From positions 2,976,001 through 3,040,000 of the forward strand of contig NZ_JACBZS010000001.1 of assembly GCF_013408305.1 (NCBI RefSeq): a DNA stretch of 64,000 nucleotides, written 5' to 3'. The translations under genes and the position numbers were made by a program. A model generated the notes under the pieces. The model saw only the letters and a list, made by a program, of their open reading frames with translations. It was not told where the DNA came from and searched no databases. Of the stretch, positions 53,050-61,651 are shown piece by piece. This DNA comes from Naumannella cuiyingiana. GTDB lineage: Bacteria > Actinomycetota > Actinomycetes > Propionibacteriales > Propionibacteriaceae. The stretch's first letter is position 1. Each line of letters starts with the position of its first letter.

Positions 53050-53544
53050 TCAGTCCCGAGTCCTGTCGGCGAAGGCGGCCAGGGCCGGGCCGTCGAGACG
53101 GTAGGTCTCCCACTCGTCCTGGGGTCGGGCGCCGAGGGAGCGGTAGAACCCGATCGAGGGTTCGTTCCACTTCAGGACACACCACTCCAGCCGGGTCAGC
53201 CCCCGGTCCTGACAGAGCTGGGCGAGGCGGCCGAGGAGTGCGGTGCCGGCCCCGGTGCCCCGATGCGCGGGATCGACGAACAGGTCCTCCAGCCAGATCC
53301 CGTTCTTCCCCGTCCACGTGGAGAACGAGTAGAACCAGATCGCGATGCCGATCACCGCACCCTCGACCTCGGCGACGAGACCGTAGACATTCGGCGCGCC
53401 ATCCGACGGGAACATCACCGCGGCAAAATCCTGCTCCGTCGCCTCGACGGCGTCCGGTTCCTTCTCGTAGACGGCCAGGGCGTGAACGAGGCGGAGGATG
53501 TCGGGAAGATCGTTCCGGGTGGCTTCACGGATGGCGGCGCTCAT
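53050..53544 (-). CDS. GNAT acetyltransferase (SSAT/thialysine-type)
   Basis: 164-aa acetyltransferase. WLEDLFVDPAHRGTGAGTAL (acetyl-CoA loop, about 84-103) and EWCVLKWNEPSIGFYRSLGA match spermidine/thialysine N-acetyltransferase-like GNATs. Its DNA is less GC-biased at third positions than the neighbours. Convergent with rnj; the rpmB terminator lies between it and rpmB. Substrate uncertain. Confidence 0.82.
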   Translation of the reverse strand: MSAAIREATRNDLPDILRLVHALAVYEKEPDAVEATEQDFAAVMFPSDGAPNVYGLVAEVEGAVIGIAIWFYSFSTWTGKNGIWLEDLFVDPAHRGTGAGTALLGRLAQLCQDRGLTRLEWCVLKWNEPSIGFYRSLGARPQDEWETYRLDGPALAAFADRTRD

Positions 53545-53599
53545 GGGTCAGGCAGTGTAGGCGCGCCGCGGGCATCGGCCCGGGCCGGCGCGGACAGCG

Positions 53600-53633
53600 A
53601 AGAGGCCCGATCCCCAAAGGGACCGGGCCTCTT
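53600..53633 (-). terminator. Terminator hairpin after rpmB
   Basis: 14-bp stem, AAGAGGCCCGATCC (53600-53613) with 53620-53633, one mismatch, 6-nt loop, 13 nt beyond the rpmB stop on the minus strand. Confidence 0.75.
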
Positions 53634-53645
53634 GGCGCTGTCTGG

Positions 53646-53831
53646 TCAGCGAGCGACCTTGCCCGCCTTCAGGCAGGAGGTGCACACGTTCAGCCGCTTC
53701 GGCGCACCGCCGACGACGGCGCGCACGCGCTGGATGTTCGGGTTCCAGCGGCGGTTGGTCTTCTTCTTGGACCAAGGCTTGTTGTGGCCGAAGCCCGGGC
53801 CCTTGGCGCAAACATCGCACACGGCAGCCAT
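53646..53831 (-). CDS. rpmB: 50S ribosomal protein L28 (zinc-binding form)
   Basis: 61-aa ribosomal protein. Two CxxC pairs (AAVCDVCAKGPGFGHNKPW near the start and NVCTSCLKAGKVAR at the end) mark the zinc-containing C+ type; many actinobacteria also carry a C- paralogue used under zinc limitation, not seen here. ATG 53831 follows GAGGAGAGC. Here it is adjacent to a GNAT and a symporter rather than recG directly. Confidence 0.95.
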   Translation of the reverse strand: MAAVCDVCAKGPGFGHNKPWSKKKTNRRWNPNIQRVRAVVGGAPKRLNVCTSCLKAGKVAR

Positions 53832-53939
53832 GGAGCTCTCCTCGTCAGTCGTTTCGCGCGTACCGGCCGGCCGCGCCCGCATGCGGGAGACCCCTCCCGC
53901 GGCGTGATGGTCTGTGGTCCCGGAGCCGGGAACCGGTCA

Positions 53940-53945
53940 ATGATA
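53940..53945 (-). promoter_or_regulatory. Candidate rpmB promoter -10 element
   Basis: TATCAT on the minus strand lies 108 nt before the rpmB start. The -35 region is unclear. Confidence 0.35.
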
Positions 53946-54068
53946 GCCGAGGCCCGGCACGCCCGCCTAATCGAAGGGGCGGGCGCGCTAGGGCTCACTG
54001 GGCCGCTTCACGCAGGCGTCGGGGGCGAGTCGCCAGCGGCGGCGCCAGCGGGCGAGATGACGACACGC

Positions 54069-54097
54069 CGATTCCGCGGAATAATGCCCCGGAATCG
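54069..54097. promoter_or_regulatory. Inverted repeat upstream of the symporter gene
   Basis: CGATTCCG (54069-54076) and CGGAATCG (54090-54097) are perfect 8-bp arms 13 nt apart, in a locally AT-richer patch. It may be an operator or an RNA hairpin about 180 nt before the symporter start. Confidence 0.4.
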
Positions 54098-54273
54098 GAG
54101 GTTCCCGCACTGATGACCCGTTGCGTTTTCTGGCGCCGCCTGCACATCGACCTGCGGCGCGTGGGCACGACTGGCTGTCGCTGAGTCCGGCGACGGCGCG
54201 CCTCGGCGTACCCGCACGACGTCCCCCATCCCCGATCCGGGCGCAGCCCGGAACCGATCGAACGGATTCCGCA

Positions 54274-55620
54274 ATGTCCTTGTCCTCTGCTCCGAGCCAG
54301 CCACGTCGCCGGTTCCGTATCCCCTTCTGGGCCCAGGTCCTGCTCGGCCTGCTGCTCGGCGCCGCGTTGGGTCTGATCGCGCGGGTCTGGTCCGTTGACT
54401 GGCTGACCCAGACCCTGAGCACCATCGGCAGCACCTTCGTCCAGTTGCTCCGCGTGATCGTGGTGCCGCTCATCCTGACCGCGATCATCGTCTCGATCGC
54501 CAATCTCCGACAGGTCCAAAACGCCCGGCTCGCGATCCAGACGCTGATCTGGTTCGCGATCACCTCGCTCATCGCCGTCGCCATCGGCATCGGCATCGGC
54601 CTGCTCACCAATCCCGGCGCGACCGCGACGATCCCGCTCGACAATGCCGCCGAGCCGTCGTCGACGGGAAGCTGGCTCGACTTCCTCGAATCGATCATCC
54701 CGGCGAACATCCTCGGCCTCGAGGCCTCCTCCGAGCTCGACGACGGATCGGTCGCCACCTCGCTGTCCTTCAACGTGCTGCAGCTCGTCGTGCTCGGCAT
54801 CGTCCTCGGCGCCGCGGCGCTCGCGGTCGGCGACCGGGCCAAGGCCTTCATCGACTTCAACCGCTCGGTGCTGGAGATCACGCAGAAGATCACCTGGTGG
54901 GTGATCAAGCTCGCCCCGATCGGCTCCGGCGCCCTGATCGGGCGCGCGATCGCCGCCTACGGCTGGGACCTGGTCGCCCCGCTTGCGGTGTTCACCGCCG
55001 ACGTCTACATCGGCTGCCTGATCGTCCTGCTGATCGTCTACCCGGTGTTGATCAAGGCCCACGGCCTGAGCGTGCGGCGCTTCGCCGCCGGCGTGTGGCC
55101 GACCACCCAGTTCGGTTTCGTGTCGCGTTCCTCGGTGGGCACCTTGCCGATCACCCGGCAGTCGGTACGCCGGCTCGGCGTCCCCGACGAGTACGGCTCC
55201 TTCGCCGTGCCCTTCGGCGCCACCACCAAGATGGACGGCTGCGCCGCGATCTACCCGGCCCTCGCGGCGATCACCGTGGCGCAGCTCTTCGGCGTACCGC
55301 TCGATGTCACCGACTATCTGCTGATCGCGTTCGTCTCGGTCGTCGGGTCGGCGGCCACCGCGGGCCTGACCGGAGCGATCGTGATGCTCAGCCTCACGCT
55401 CTCCACGCTCGGCCTGCCCCTGGAGGGCGTCGGCCTGCTGATCGCGATCGACCCGATCCTCGACATGATCAGGACCGCCACCAATGTCACCGGCCAGGCG
55501 CTGGTCCCGGTGATCGTGGCCAAGCGGAACGGCATCCTCGACCGCGACGTCTACGACGGACGCCGGCTGCTGGACGACGACCCCGAGGCCGCCGAGGCGC
55601 CTGCAGCCCAGGCCGCCTGA
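54274..55620 (+). CDS. Dicarboxylate/amino acid:cation symporter (DAACS)
   Basis: 448-aa GltP/DctA-type symporter taking up glutamate, aspartate or C4-dicarboxylates with H+ or Na+. Hallmarks: FVQLLRVIVVPLILTAIIVS, SRSSVGTLPITRQS (serine-rich hairpin region), PFGATTKMDGCAAIYPALAA and IDPILDMIRTATNVTGQALV. About eight helices plus two re-entrant loops. ATG 54274 is the best start; the frame is open upstream without a ribosome binding site. A strong terminator follows. Substrate is inferred from the family. Confidence 0.9.
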   Translation: MSLSSAPSQPRRRFRIPFWAQVLLGLLLGAALGLIARVWSVDWLTQTLSTIGSTFVQLLRVIVVPLILTAIIVSIANLRQVQNARLAIQTLIWFAITSLIAVAIGIGIGLLTNPGATATIPLDNAAEPSSTGSWLDFLESIIPANILGLEASSELDDGSVATSLSFNVLQLVVLGIVLGAAALAVGDRAKAFIDFNRSVLEITQKITWWVIKLAPIGSGALIGRAIAAYGWDLVAPLAVFTADVYIGCLIVLLIVYPVLIKAHGLSVRRFAAGVWPTTQFGFVSRSSVGTLPITRQSVRRLGVPDEYGSFAVPFGATTKMDGCAAIYPALAAITVAQLFGVPLDVTDYLLIAFVSVVGSAATAGLTGAIVMLSLTLSTLGLPLEGVGLLIAIDPILDMIRTATNVTGQALVPVIVAKRNGILDRDVYDGRRLLDDDPEAAEAPAAQAA

Positions 55621-55630
55621 GCCGACCGGC

Positions 55631-55660
55631 CGGGTGCCCGCGCGGCGGCGCGGGCACCCG
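55631..55660 (+). terminator. Terminator hairpin after the symporter gene
   Basis: Perfect 13-bp stem, CGGGTGCCCGCGC (55631-55643) with 55648-55660, GGCG loop, 10 nt after the stop. Confidence 0.78.
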
Positions 55661-55693
55661 CCGCGGTCAGGCCGGCCGACTACGCTGACCGGC

Positions 55694-57955
55694 ATGTCCG
55701 ACCCGCCCGTCTCCGAGGCCGGTTCCGCCGGTCCGGCGACCTGGCGCACCGACGCGTACCGTCGGTTGAACAAGCGAGCCGTCTCGGTGCTCGGCGACAA
55801 GTCGCGCAAACCGTTGGACAAGCTCGGCATCGTCACGCTCGGCGACCTGGTCCGCCACGTTCCCCGCCGCTACCTGAACAGCAACCGGCTCAGCGACTTC
55901 TCCGCGCTGCGGGTCGGCGAGGACACCATCGTCGCCGCCGATGTGACCAGCGCCAAGATCACCGGCCAGCCGCCGAAGACCCGTCTGGAGGTGAAGATCA
56001 CCGACGGCAGCGGTTTCCTCCGGCTGACCTTCTTCGGCCGCAGACCGCTGCTCGAGCACTGGGCACGCCAGCTCCAACCCGGCACCCGCGCCGTGTTCTC
56101 CGGCAAGGTGGGGGAGTTCCGCGGCGAGCCGCAGCTCACCCACCCCGACTACGCCGTCGTCGACGAGCACGGCTTCGAGCGCAAGGGCGCGCGCGGCCAG
56201 GCACTGGCCAACAAGGGCGGCCGCGGGCTGGCCGGCGTCGCGCGCCAGGGCGGGCTGATCGGCATCTATCCCAGCACCGCATCGCTGGGGCCGTTCGAGC
56301 TGGCCGACTTCCTCACCCTGACCCTGCACGAGCTCGGCGACATGCCCGACCCGCTGCCGGAGTGGATCCGCCGTACCGCCGACGTGCCGGAGCTCTACCA
56401 CGCCATCGAGCAGGTGCACGCCCCCCGCGATCTCGACGCCGCCCGGGCAGGCCTGCGGCGGCTGCGCTTCGACGAGGCGCTGGCCTTCCAACTCGCGATG
56501 GCGTACCGCCGACGGCGCGCCGCCGCCGAACCCGGCACCGCCCGCGAGCGGCGCCCGGGCGGCCTGCTCGACGCCTTCGACGCGCGGCTGCCGTTCACGC
56601 TCACCGACGGGCAGGCCGAGGTCAGCGAACAGATCTTCGCCGACCTGGCCCGGACCGTGCCCATGCAACGGCTGCTGCAGGGCGAGGTCGGCTCGGGTAA
56701 GACCCTGGTCGCGCTGCGCGCGATGCTGGCCGTGGTCGATGCGGGCGGCCAGGCGGTGCTGCTGGCGCCGACCGAGGTGCTCGCCCGGCAGCATCACGCG
56801 ACGATCGTGGCGATGCTCGGCGATCTTGCCGAGGCCGGCCAACTGACCGCCGCCGAACAGGCCACCCGCGTCGAGCTGCTGACCGGGTCGATGACCGCGG
56901 TACGCAAGCGCAACGCGAGTCTGCGGGTGGCCTCCGGCGAGGCTGGCATCGTGATCGGCACCCACGCCCTGCTCACCGACACCGTCCGGTTCGCCGATCT
57001 GGGCCTGGTCGTCGTCGACGAGCAGCACCGCTTCGGGGTCGAGCAGCGCGCGGCCCTCGGGGCGAAGGCGGAGCGGCAACCGCACGTCCTGGTGATGACC
57101 GCGACCCCGATCCCGCGGACGGTCGCGATGACTGTGTTCGGCGACCTGGAGATCTCCACGCTGACCGAGCTGCCGGCGGGCCGCGCCGACGTGCAGACCG
57201 TGGTCGTCGACGAGCAGGCCCATCCGGCCTGGGTGGACCGCGCCTGGCAGCGGATCCGGGAGGAGGTCGCCGAGGGGCGGCAGGCTTTCGTGGTCTGCCC
57301 GCGGATCTCCGAATCCGACCGGTCGGCCGAGTCCGCGCCCGGCGGCGACTCCCGGACGGTGCTGGACACCTACGCCGAGCTGACCGAGGGCCCGCTCGCC
57401 GACCTACGGGTCGCGATGCTGCACGGACAGATGCCGAGCGAGGAGAAGGACGAGACGATGCGCGCATTCGCCGCGGGCGAGCTCGACGTGCTGGTCGCCA
57501 CCACGGTGGTCGAGGTTGGCGTCGATGTGCCGAATGCGTCGGTGATGGTGATCTGCGATGCCGACCGGTTCGGGATCTCCCAGTTGCACCAGCTCCGTGG
57601 CCGCATCGGCCGCGGCGCGCACCCCGGCGTCTGTCTGCTGCTCACCGCCGCCGGCACCGAGGCGGCGTCCTGGGAGCGGCTGCAGGCCATCGCCGCCACC
57701 CGGGACGGGTTCGCGCTAGCCGATGCCGATCTGGCGCAGCGCCGCGAGGGCGACGTGCTCGGCGCCAGCCAGGCCGGCGCGCGGTCCAGCCTGCGGCTGG
57801 TCCGGGTGATCGACCATGCCGAGGAGATCGCGCTGGCCCGCGACATCGCCGGCCGCGTGGTCGCCGACGACCCCGACCAGACCGACGACGGTATCGCCGA
57901 CCTGGTCGCCCAGGTCGAGCGGCTGGCCGACGCGGAATGGCTGGACCGCGGATGA
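55694..57955 (+). CDS. recG: ATP-dependent DNA helicase RecG
   Basis: 753-aa helicase that reverses stalled forks and processes recombination intermediates. A wedge/OB-fold domain (about 60-170) precedes SF2 motifs: Walker A GEVGSGKT, motif II VVDEQHRFGVEQR, motif III MTATPIPRTVAMT, motif V VATTVVEVGVDVPNASVMVI and motif VI QLHQLRGRIGRG. ATG 55694. Its TGA overlaps the rsmD ATG. Followed by rsmD and coaD as in many bacteria. Confidence 0.95.
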   Translation: MSDPPVSEAGSAGPATWRTDAYRRLNKRAVSVLGDKSRKPLDKLGIVTLGDLVRHVPRRYLNSNRLSDFSALRVGEDTIVAADVTSAKITGQPPKTRLEVKITDGSGFLRLTFFGRRPLLEHWARQLQPGTRAVFSGKVGEFRGEPQLTHPDYAVVDEHGFERKGARGQALANKGGRGLAGVARQGGLIGIYPSTASLGPFELADFLTLTLHELGDMPDPLPEWIRRTADVPELYHAIEQVHAPRDLDAARAGLRRLRFDEALAFQLAMAYRRRRAAAEPGTARERRPGGLLDAFDARLPFTLTDGQAEVSEQIFADLARTVPMQRLLQGEVGSGKTLVALRAMLAVVDAGGQAVLLAPTEVLARQHHATIVAMLGDLAEAGQLTAAEQATRVELLTGSMTAVRKRNASLRVASGEAGIVIGTHALLTDTVRFADLGLVVVDEQHRFGVEQRAALGAKAERQPHVLVMTATPIPRTVAMTVFGDLEISTLTELPAGRADVQTVVVDEQAHPAWVDRAWQRIREEVAEGRQAFVVCPRISESDRSAESAPGGDSRTVLDTYAELTEGPLADLRVAMLHGQMPSEEKDETMRAFAAGELDVLVATTVVEVGVDVPNASVMVICDADRFGISQLHQLRGRIGRGAHPGVCLLLTAAGTEAASWERLQAIAATRDGFALADADLAQRREGDVLGASQAGARSSLRLVRVIDHAEEIALARDIAGRVVADDPDQTDDGIADLVAQVERLADAEWLDRG

Positions 57956-58560
57956 CGCGGCTGATCGCCGGGCGGGCCGGGGGCCGCCGGATCGCGGCAC
58001 CGGGTGGCGCCGACACCCGGCCCACCACCGACCGGGTCCGCGAGGCCGTCTTCTCGGCGCTCGCCGCGTGGGCCGGCACCGCCGGCGAGGCACCGGACGC
58101 CGCACTCGCGGGCCTCGGCTTCTGCGATCTGTACGCCGGTTCGGGCGCGATGGCGCTGGAGGCGGCCAGCCGCGGCGCGGCGCCCGTGCTGGCGATCGAG
58201 GCGGCGCGCCCGGCGGCCGAGATCATCCGGCGCAATGCCCGCGAGGTCGGGCTGGCCGTCACCGTGTCGGCCCAGCGGGCCGAGACCGCGCTGCAGCGCC
58301 CGGCCGGGTGTGGTTACGACATCGTCTGGGCCGACCCGCCCTATGCGCTGGACAGCGCGGACCTCGACCGGGTGATCGGCGCCGCGGTCGCGAACGGCTG
58401 GCTGGTCCCGGACGGTCTGCTGGCGATCGAGCGCTCCTCGCGTACCCCCGCCCCACGCTGGCCGCCGGGCTTCGAGCACTGGTCGCGCCGCTACGGTGAG
58501 ACCACCATCCACTACGCCCAGCGTGGCCCCGATCCGGCGCCCGCGGAGAGGGACGCGTGA
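57952..58560 (+). CDS. rsmD: 16S rRNA (guanine966-N2) methyltransferase
   Basis: 202-aa SAM-dependent methyltransferase. RLIAGRAGGRRIAAP and TRPTTDRVREAVFSALAAW at the N-terminus, SAM motif DLYAGSGAMALEAASRGA, and catalytic motif IVWADPPYAL. ATG 57952 overlaps the recG stop; its own stop overlaps the coaD GTG. Compact recG-rsmD-coaD transcript. Confidence 0.94.
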   Translation: MTRLIAGRAGGRRIAAPGGADTRPTTDRVREAVFSALAAWAGTAGEAPDAALAGLGFCDLYAGSGAMALEAASRGAAPVLAIEAARPAAEIIRRNAREVGLAVTVSAQRAETALQRPAGCGYDIVWADPPYALDSADLDRVIGAAVANGWLVPDGLLAIERSSRTPAPRWPPGFEHWSRRYGETTIHYAQRGPDPAPAERDA

Positions 58561-59039
58561 TCGCCATCTGCCCCGGGTCGTTCGACCCGCTCACCTATGG
58601 TCATCTCGACATCATCGGCCGTGCCGCCCTGCTGTTCGACCGGGTGATCGTGGGCGTCGGCCGCAACCGCGCCAAGAACGCGCTCTTCGAGCCCGCCGAG
58701 CGACGCGAGATGATCATCGAGGCGCTCGCCGCGGAGCTGCCGGACGCGCCCGTGGAGGTACGCCTGATCGACGGCCTGCTGGTCGACTACTGCGCCGAGC
58801 ACGGCATCGATGTCGCCGTGAAGGGGGTACGCCTGGCCGCCGACTTCGACTACGAGCTGCAGATGGCGCAGATGAACCGCCGGATGTCGGGGCTGGAGAC
58901 GATACTGTTGCCGACATCGGCGGAGTACGGCTACATCTCGTCCACGCTGGTGCGCGATGTCGCCCGGTTCGGCGGCGAGATCGATGAGTTCGTGCCGCCG
59001 CTGATCGCCGCCCGGGTGGCCGCGGCGGGCGGGGCCTGA
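58557..59039 (+). CDS. coaD: Phosphopantetheine adenylyltransferase
   Basis: 160-aa enzyme making dephospho-CoA from 4'-phosphopantetheine and ATP. CPGSFDPLTYGHLDIIGRAA (nucleotide site), GRNRAKNALFEPAERREMI, the DFDYELQMAQMNRRM segment and YGYISSTLVRDVARFGG are typical. GTG 58557 overlaps rsmD by 4 nt. Confidence 0.96.
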   Translation: MIAICPGSFDPLTYGHLDIIGRAALLFDRVIVGVGRNRAKNALFEPAERREMIIEALAAELPDAPVEVRLIDGLLVDYCAEHGIDVAVKGVRLAADFDYELQMAQMNRRMSGLETILLPTSAEYGYISSTLVRDVARFGGEIDEFVPPLIAARVAAAGGA

Positions 59040-59097
59040 CCCGGCGGGACGGCAGGGCCGCAGGCCCCTCGTTTTGCCTGTCCGCGGGGCCGCCGGG
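59040..59097 (+). terminator. Nested hairpins after coaD
   Basis: GGGCC-GCA-GGCCC (59055-59067) is followed by CTCGTTTT, a Rho-independent pattern. It sits inside a wider repeat CCCGGCGG (59040-59047) / CCGCCGGG (59090-59097). Confidence 0.65.
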
Positions 59098-59103
59098 TAA
59101 GGT
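59074..59103 (+). promoter_or_regulatory. Candidate promoter for yceD-rpmF-rnc-mutM
   Basis: TTGCCT (59074-59079) and TAAGGT (59098-59103) are separated by 18 nt and lie about 55 nt before yceD, right after the coaD terminator. Confidence 0.45.
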
Positions 59104-59157
59104 GGGCAGCCGGTCATGTCGCTGTTCCGGTTGCGGTGCATTCGAAGGGGTTTTGTC

Positions 59158-59715
59158 ATGTCTTCGTCGCGTCGGCATCCCGATCCACGTTCCGGGCTCG
59201 TTCTCGACACCCACAACCTGCATCGGCAGGCGGGTGTCATGCGCGAGGTGCGCGAGCGGGTGGAGGCGCCGGAGGGGCTGGGCAACGACGTGATCGGCGT
59301 CCCGACCGGGGCCCCGATCGACCTGGAGCTGCGGCTGGAGGCCGTCGTCGAGGGAGTCCTCGTGACGGGGGAGGCGCGCTTCGAGGCGACGGGCCAGTGC
59401 GGGCGCTGTCTGGAGCCGGTGACCGAGCAGGTGGTGATCGACATCCAGGAGCTCTACGTCTACCCGGGCAACGAGGCCGACGGTGAGGATGCCAGCCGAT
59501 TGGACGGCGAGCTGGCCGATCTCGAGCCGTTGGTGCGGGACGAGGCGCTGTTGGAACTGCCGTTCATGCCAGTCTGCCGGGCCGACTGTGCCGGGTTGTG
59601 CCCCGATTGTGGGGCGAACCTGAACGCCGACCCGGGGCACGACCACGGCCCGAGCACGGACCCGCGATGGGCGGGCCTGTCCGGGTGGGGCGAGCGCGGA
59701 CCGGCGGACAACTGA
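59158..59715 (+). CDS. yceD: YceD-family (DUF177) protein
   Basis: 185-aa protein. [20 protein letters not shown] and [20 protein letters not shown] are the DUF177 blocks with a four-cysteine zinc-like site. ATG 59158 has AAGGGG upstream; ATG 59116 is a less likely alternative. It precedes rpmF, and yceD-rpmF pairing is widespread; YceD is linked to 23S rRNA accumulation and ribosome assembly. Confidence 0.9.
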   Translation: MSSSRRHPDPRSGLVLDTHNLHRQAGVMREVRERVEAPEGLGNDVIGVPTGAPIDLELRLEAVVEGVLVTGEARFEATGQCGRCLEPVTEQVVIDIQELYVYPGNEADGEDASRLDGELADLEPLVRDEALLELPFMPVCRADCAGLCPDCGANLNADPGHDHGPSTDPRWAGLSGWGERGPADN

Positions 59716-59790
59716 ACCACCGTCGCCGGACGGAACCGGCGCCGAAGCAACACCCGGCCGCACCCGCGGTCGTGATCGAGGAGAGACAAC

Positions 59791-59982
59791 GTGGCTGTTC
59801 CCAAGCGGAAGATGTCCCGGAGCAACACCCGGCACCGTCGCGCCCAGTGGAAGACGTCGGCACCGACCCTGGTGACCTGCGCCAACCCGGCCTGCGGTGG
59901 CAAGCACCTGCCGCACACCGCTTGCCCGGAGTGCGGTCAGTACGGTCCGCGCGGGAACCGTCGCCAGGTCTTCGAAGCCTGA
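59791..59982 (+). CDS. rpmF: 50S ribosomal protein L32 (zinc-binding form)
   Basis: 63-aa ribosomal protein. [20 protein letters not shown] at the start, and two cysteine pairs ([18 protein letters not shown]) marking the zinc-containing type. GTG 59791 follows GAGGAGAGACAAC. Followed 26 nt later by rnc. Confidence 0.95.
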   Translation: MAVPKRKMSRSNTRHRRAQWKTSAPTLVTCANPACGGKHLPHTACPECGQYGPRGNRRQVFEA

Positions 59983-60008
59983 GCACTCGGGAAATCGGGG
60001 TTCCCGGA

Positions 60009-60749
60009 GTGCCGAAGCTTGACCAGGTCTGTGCCGACCTCGGCGTCGTGATGGACGCCGAGTTGCGCACGTTGGCCCTCACTCACCGGTCGTTCGCCTA
60101 CGAGAACGGCGGCCTGCCGACGAACGAGCGGCTGGAGTTCCTGGGGGACGCCGTTCTCGGTCTGATCGTCACCGAACATCTGTACGCCACGCATCCCGAG
60201 GTGTCCGAGGGCAGCCTCGCGAAGCTGCGTGCCGCCGTGGTGAATGCGCGCGCCCTCGCCGAGGTGGCCCGCGAGCTCAGCCTCGGCGCGGAGGTCCGGC
60301 TCGGTCGCGGTGAGCTGGGGACCGGCGGCCAGGACAAGCCGTCGATCCTCGCCGACACGCTGGAGGCGATCATCGGCGCCATCTACCTGGTGCACGGCGC
60401 AGACGGTGCGTCGCGCTTCGTGCATCACCTGTTCGACCCGCTGATGAGCCGTGCTGCGAAGCTGGGCGCCGGCCTGGACTGGAAGACGAGCCTGCAGGAG
60501 CTCGCCGCCGGCACCGGCCACGGTGCGCCGTGGTACGGGGTGACCGAGTCCGGGCCCGACCACGACAAGCGGTTCGAGGCGCACGCCCATGTCGGCGAAC
60601 TCACCTTCGGTCCGGGGGTGGGCCGCAGCAAGAAGCAGGCCGAACAGGAGGCCGCCAGCATCGCGTTCGCCGCGATGAAGCACATGTCGGAGGCCGCGCC
60701 GCGCCGCGCCGCGCTCGACGACGAGCCGGTCGGCTTCCTCGACGACTGA
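60009..60749 (+). CDS. rnc: Ribonuclease III
   Basis: 246-aa double-strand RNase for rRNA and mRNA processing. The catalytic signature [20 protein letters not shown] is at about 39-58, the second acidic cluster in [16 protein letters not shown], and a C-terminal dsRNA-binding domain begins at [16 protein letters not shown] and ends [23 protein letters not shown] 60009. Its stop overlaps the mutM ATG. It could process the rpsO-pnp hairpin. Confidence 0.95.
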   Translation: MPKLDQVCADLGVVMDAELRTLALTHRSFAYENGGLPTNERLEFLGDAVLGLIVTEHLYATHPEVSEGSLAKLRAAVVNARALAEVARELSLGAEVRLGRGELGTGGQDKPSILADTLEAIIGAIYLVHGADGASRFVHHLFDPLMSRAAKLGAGLDWKTSLQELAAGTGHGAPWYGVTESGPDHDKRFEAHAHVGELTFGPGVGRSKKQAEQEAASIAFAAMKHMSEAAPRRAALDDEPVGFLDD

Positions 60750-61582
60750 TGCCGGAGCTACCCGAGGTCGAGGTGGTCCGTCGGGGGCTCGCGGCCGCTC
60801 TGACGGGTCGGCGGATCAGCCGGGTCGACGTGCTGCACCCCCGGCCGGTGCGCCGTCATCCCGACGGCCCGGAGGGCTTCGCGGCGGCGCTGACCGGGCG
60901 TACCTTCGCCGAGCCGCGCCGCCGCGGCAAGTATCTGTGGCTGCCGCTGACCGACGGCGATGCCGTGCTCGCTCACCTGGGGATGAGCGGGCAGTTCCGC
61001 CTCGACCCGCCGGGCGCGCCCGATGTGCGCAATACCCGGATCCGGTTCGCCTTCGCCGACGCCGGCCGCGAGGTGCGCTTCGTCGACCAGCGGATGTTCG
61101 GCGGTCTGTCGCTCGCGCCGGGCGGCGCGGAGCTGCCCGCCGAGATCGCGCACATCGGGCGTGACCCGTTCGACCCGGAGTTCGATCTCGACGAGTCGGT
61201 ACGTCGGATCCGGCGGCGGCGTACCGGTATCAAACGCGCCCTGCTGGACCAGACGCTCGTCTCCGGCATCGGCAACATCTACGCCGACGAGGCGCTGTGG
61301 CGCGCGAGGCTGCACTACGACCGGCCGGCGGAACGGCTGTCCGCGGCGCGGGTGCGGGAGTTGCTGGGCCACGCCCATGACGTGATGGCCGGCGCGCTCG
61401 CCCAGGGCGGGACGAGCTTCGACGAGCTGTACGTCGACGTCAACGGCTCGTCCGGACGAATGACATTGGATGTATACGGGCGGGAAGGTCGCCCGTGCAA
61501 GCGCTGCGGCACCCCGATCGTGCGCGAGCGATTCATGAACCGCTCCAGCCACTTTTGCCCAGTCTGCCAGCGGAAACGCTAG
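60749..61582 (+). CDS. mutM: Formamidopyrimidine-DNA glycosylase
   Basis: 277-aa base-excision repair enzyme removing 8-oxoguanine and FapyG, with AP lyase action. The catalytic N-terminus [14 protein letters not shown] supplies Pro2 and Glu3; the H2TH motif region is [20 protein letters not shown]; the zinc finger CKRC...CPVC ends the protein, with [13 protein letters not shown] 60749 overlaps rnc. In relatives smc usually follows soon after; here the accessory patch begins. Confidence 0.96.
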   Translation: MPELPEVEVVRRGLAAALTGRRISRVDVLHPRPVRRHPDGPEGFAAALTGRTFAEPRRRGKYLWLPLTDGDAVLAHLGMSGQFRLDPPGAPDVRNTRIRFAFADAGREVRFVDQRMFGGLSLAPGGAELPAEIAHIGRDPFDPEFDLDESVRRIRRRRTGIKRALLDQTLVSGIGNIYADEALWRARLHYDRPAERLSAARVRELLGHAHDVMAGALAQGGTSFDELYVDVNGSSGRMTLDVYGREGRPCKRCGTPIVRERFMNRSSHFCPVCQRKR

Positions 61583-61584
61583 CC

Positions 61585-61598
61585 GAACGCTCGCGTTC
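61585..61598. repeat. Short palindrome at the core/accessory junction
   Basis: GAACGCTCGCGTTC has 6-bp arms around a TC centre, immediately after the mutM stop and before the convergent Abi_2 gene. Possibly a weak terminator. Confidence 0.4.
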
Positions 61599-61651
61599 AA
61601 CCCAACCACGAGTGATAATCCGACCTCTGTCATGACGGATCGTCAGGCGGC

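Larger units (their letters stand above)
53832..54273. other. 442-bp divergent gap between rpmB and the symporter
   Basis: Contains a candidate rpmB -10 (minus-strand TATCAT, 53940-53945) and the 8-bp dyad at 54069-54097 upstream of the symporter. No gene is supported; open frames here lack family features. Confidence 0.55.

Noticed and set aside
59116-59157. Upstream ATG of yceD as the start
   Set aside because: ATG 59158 has a better placed AAGGGG and starts nearer the conserved region.
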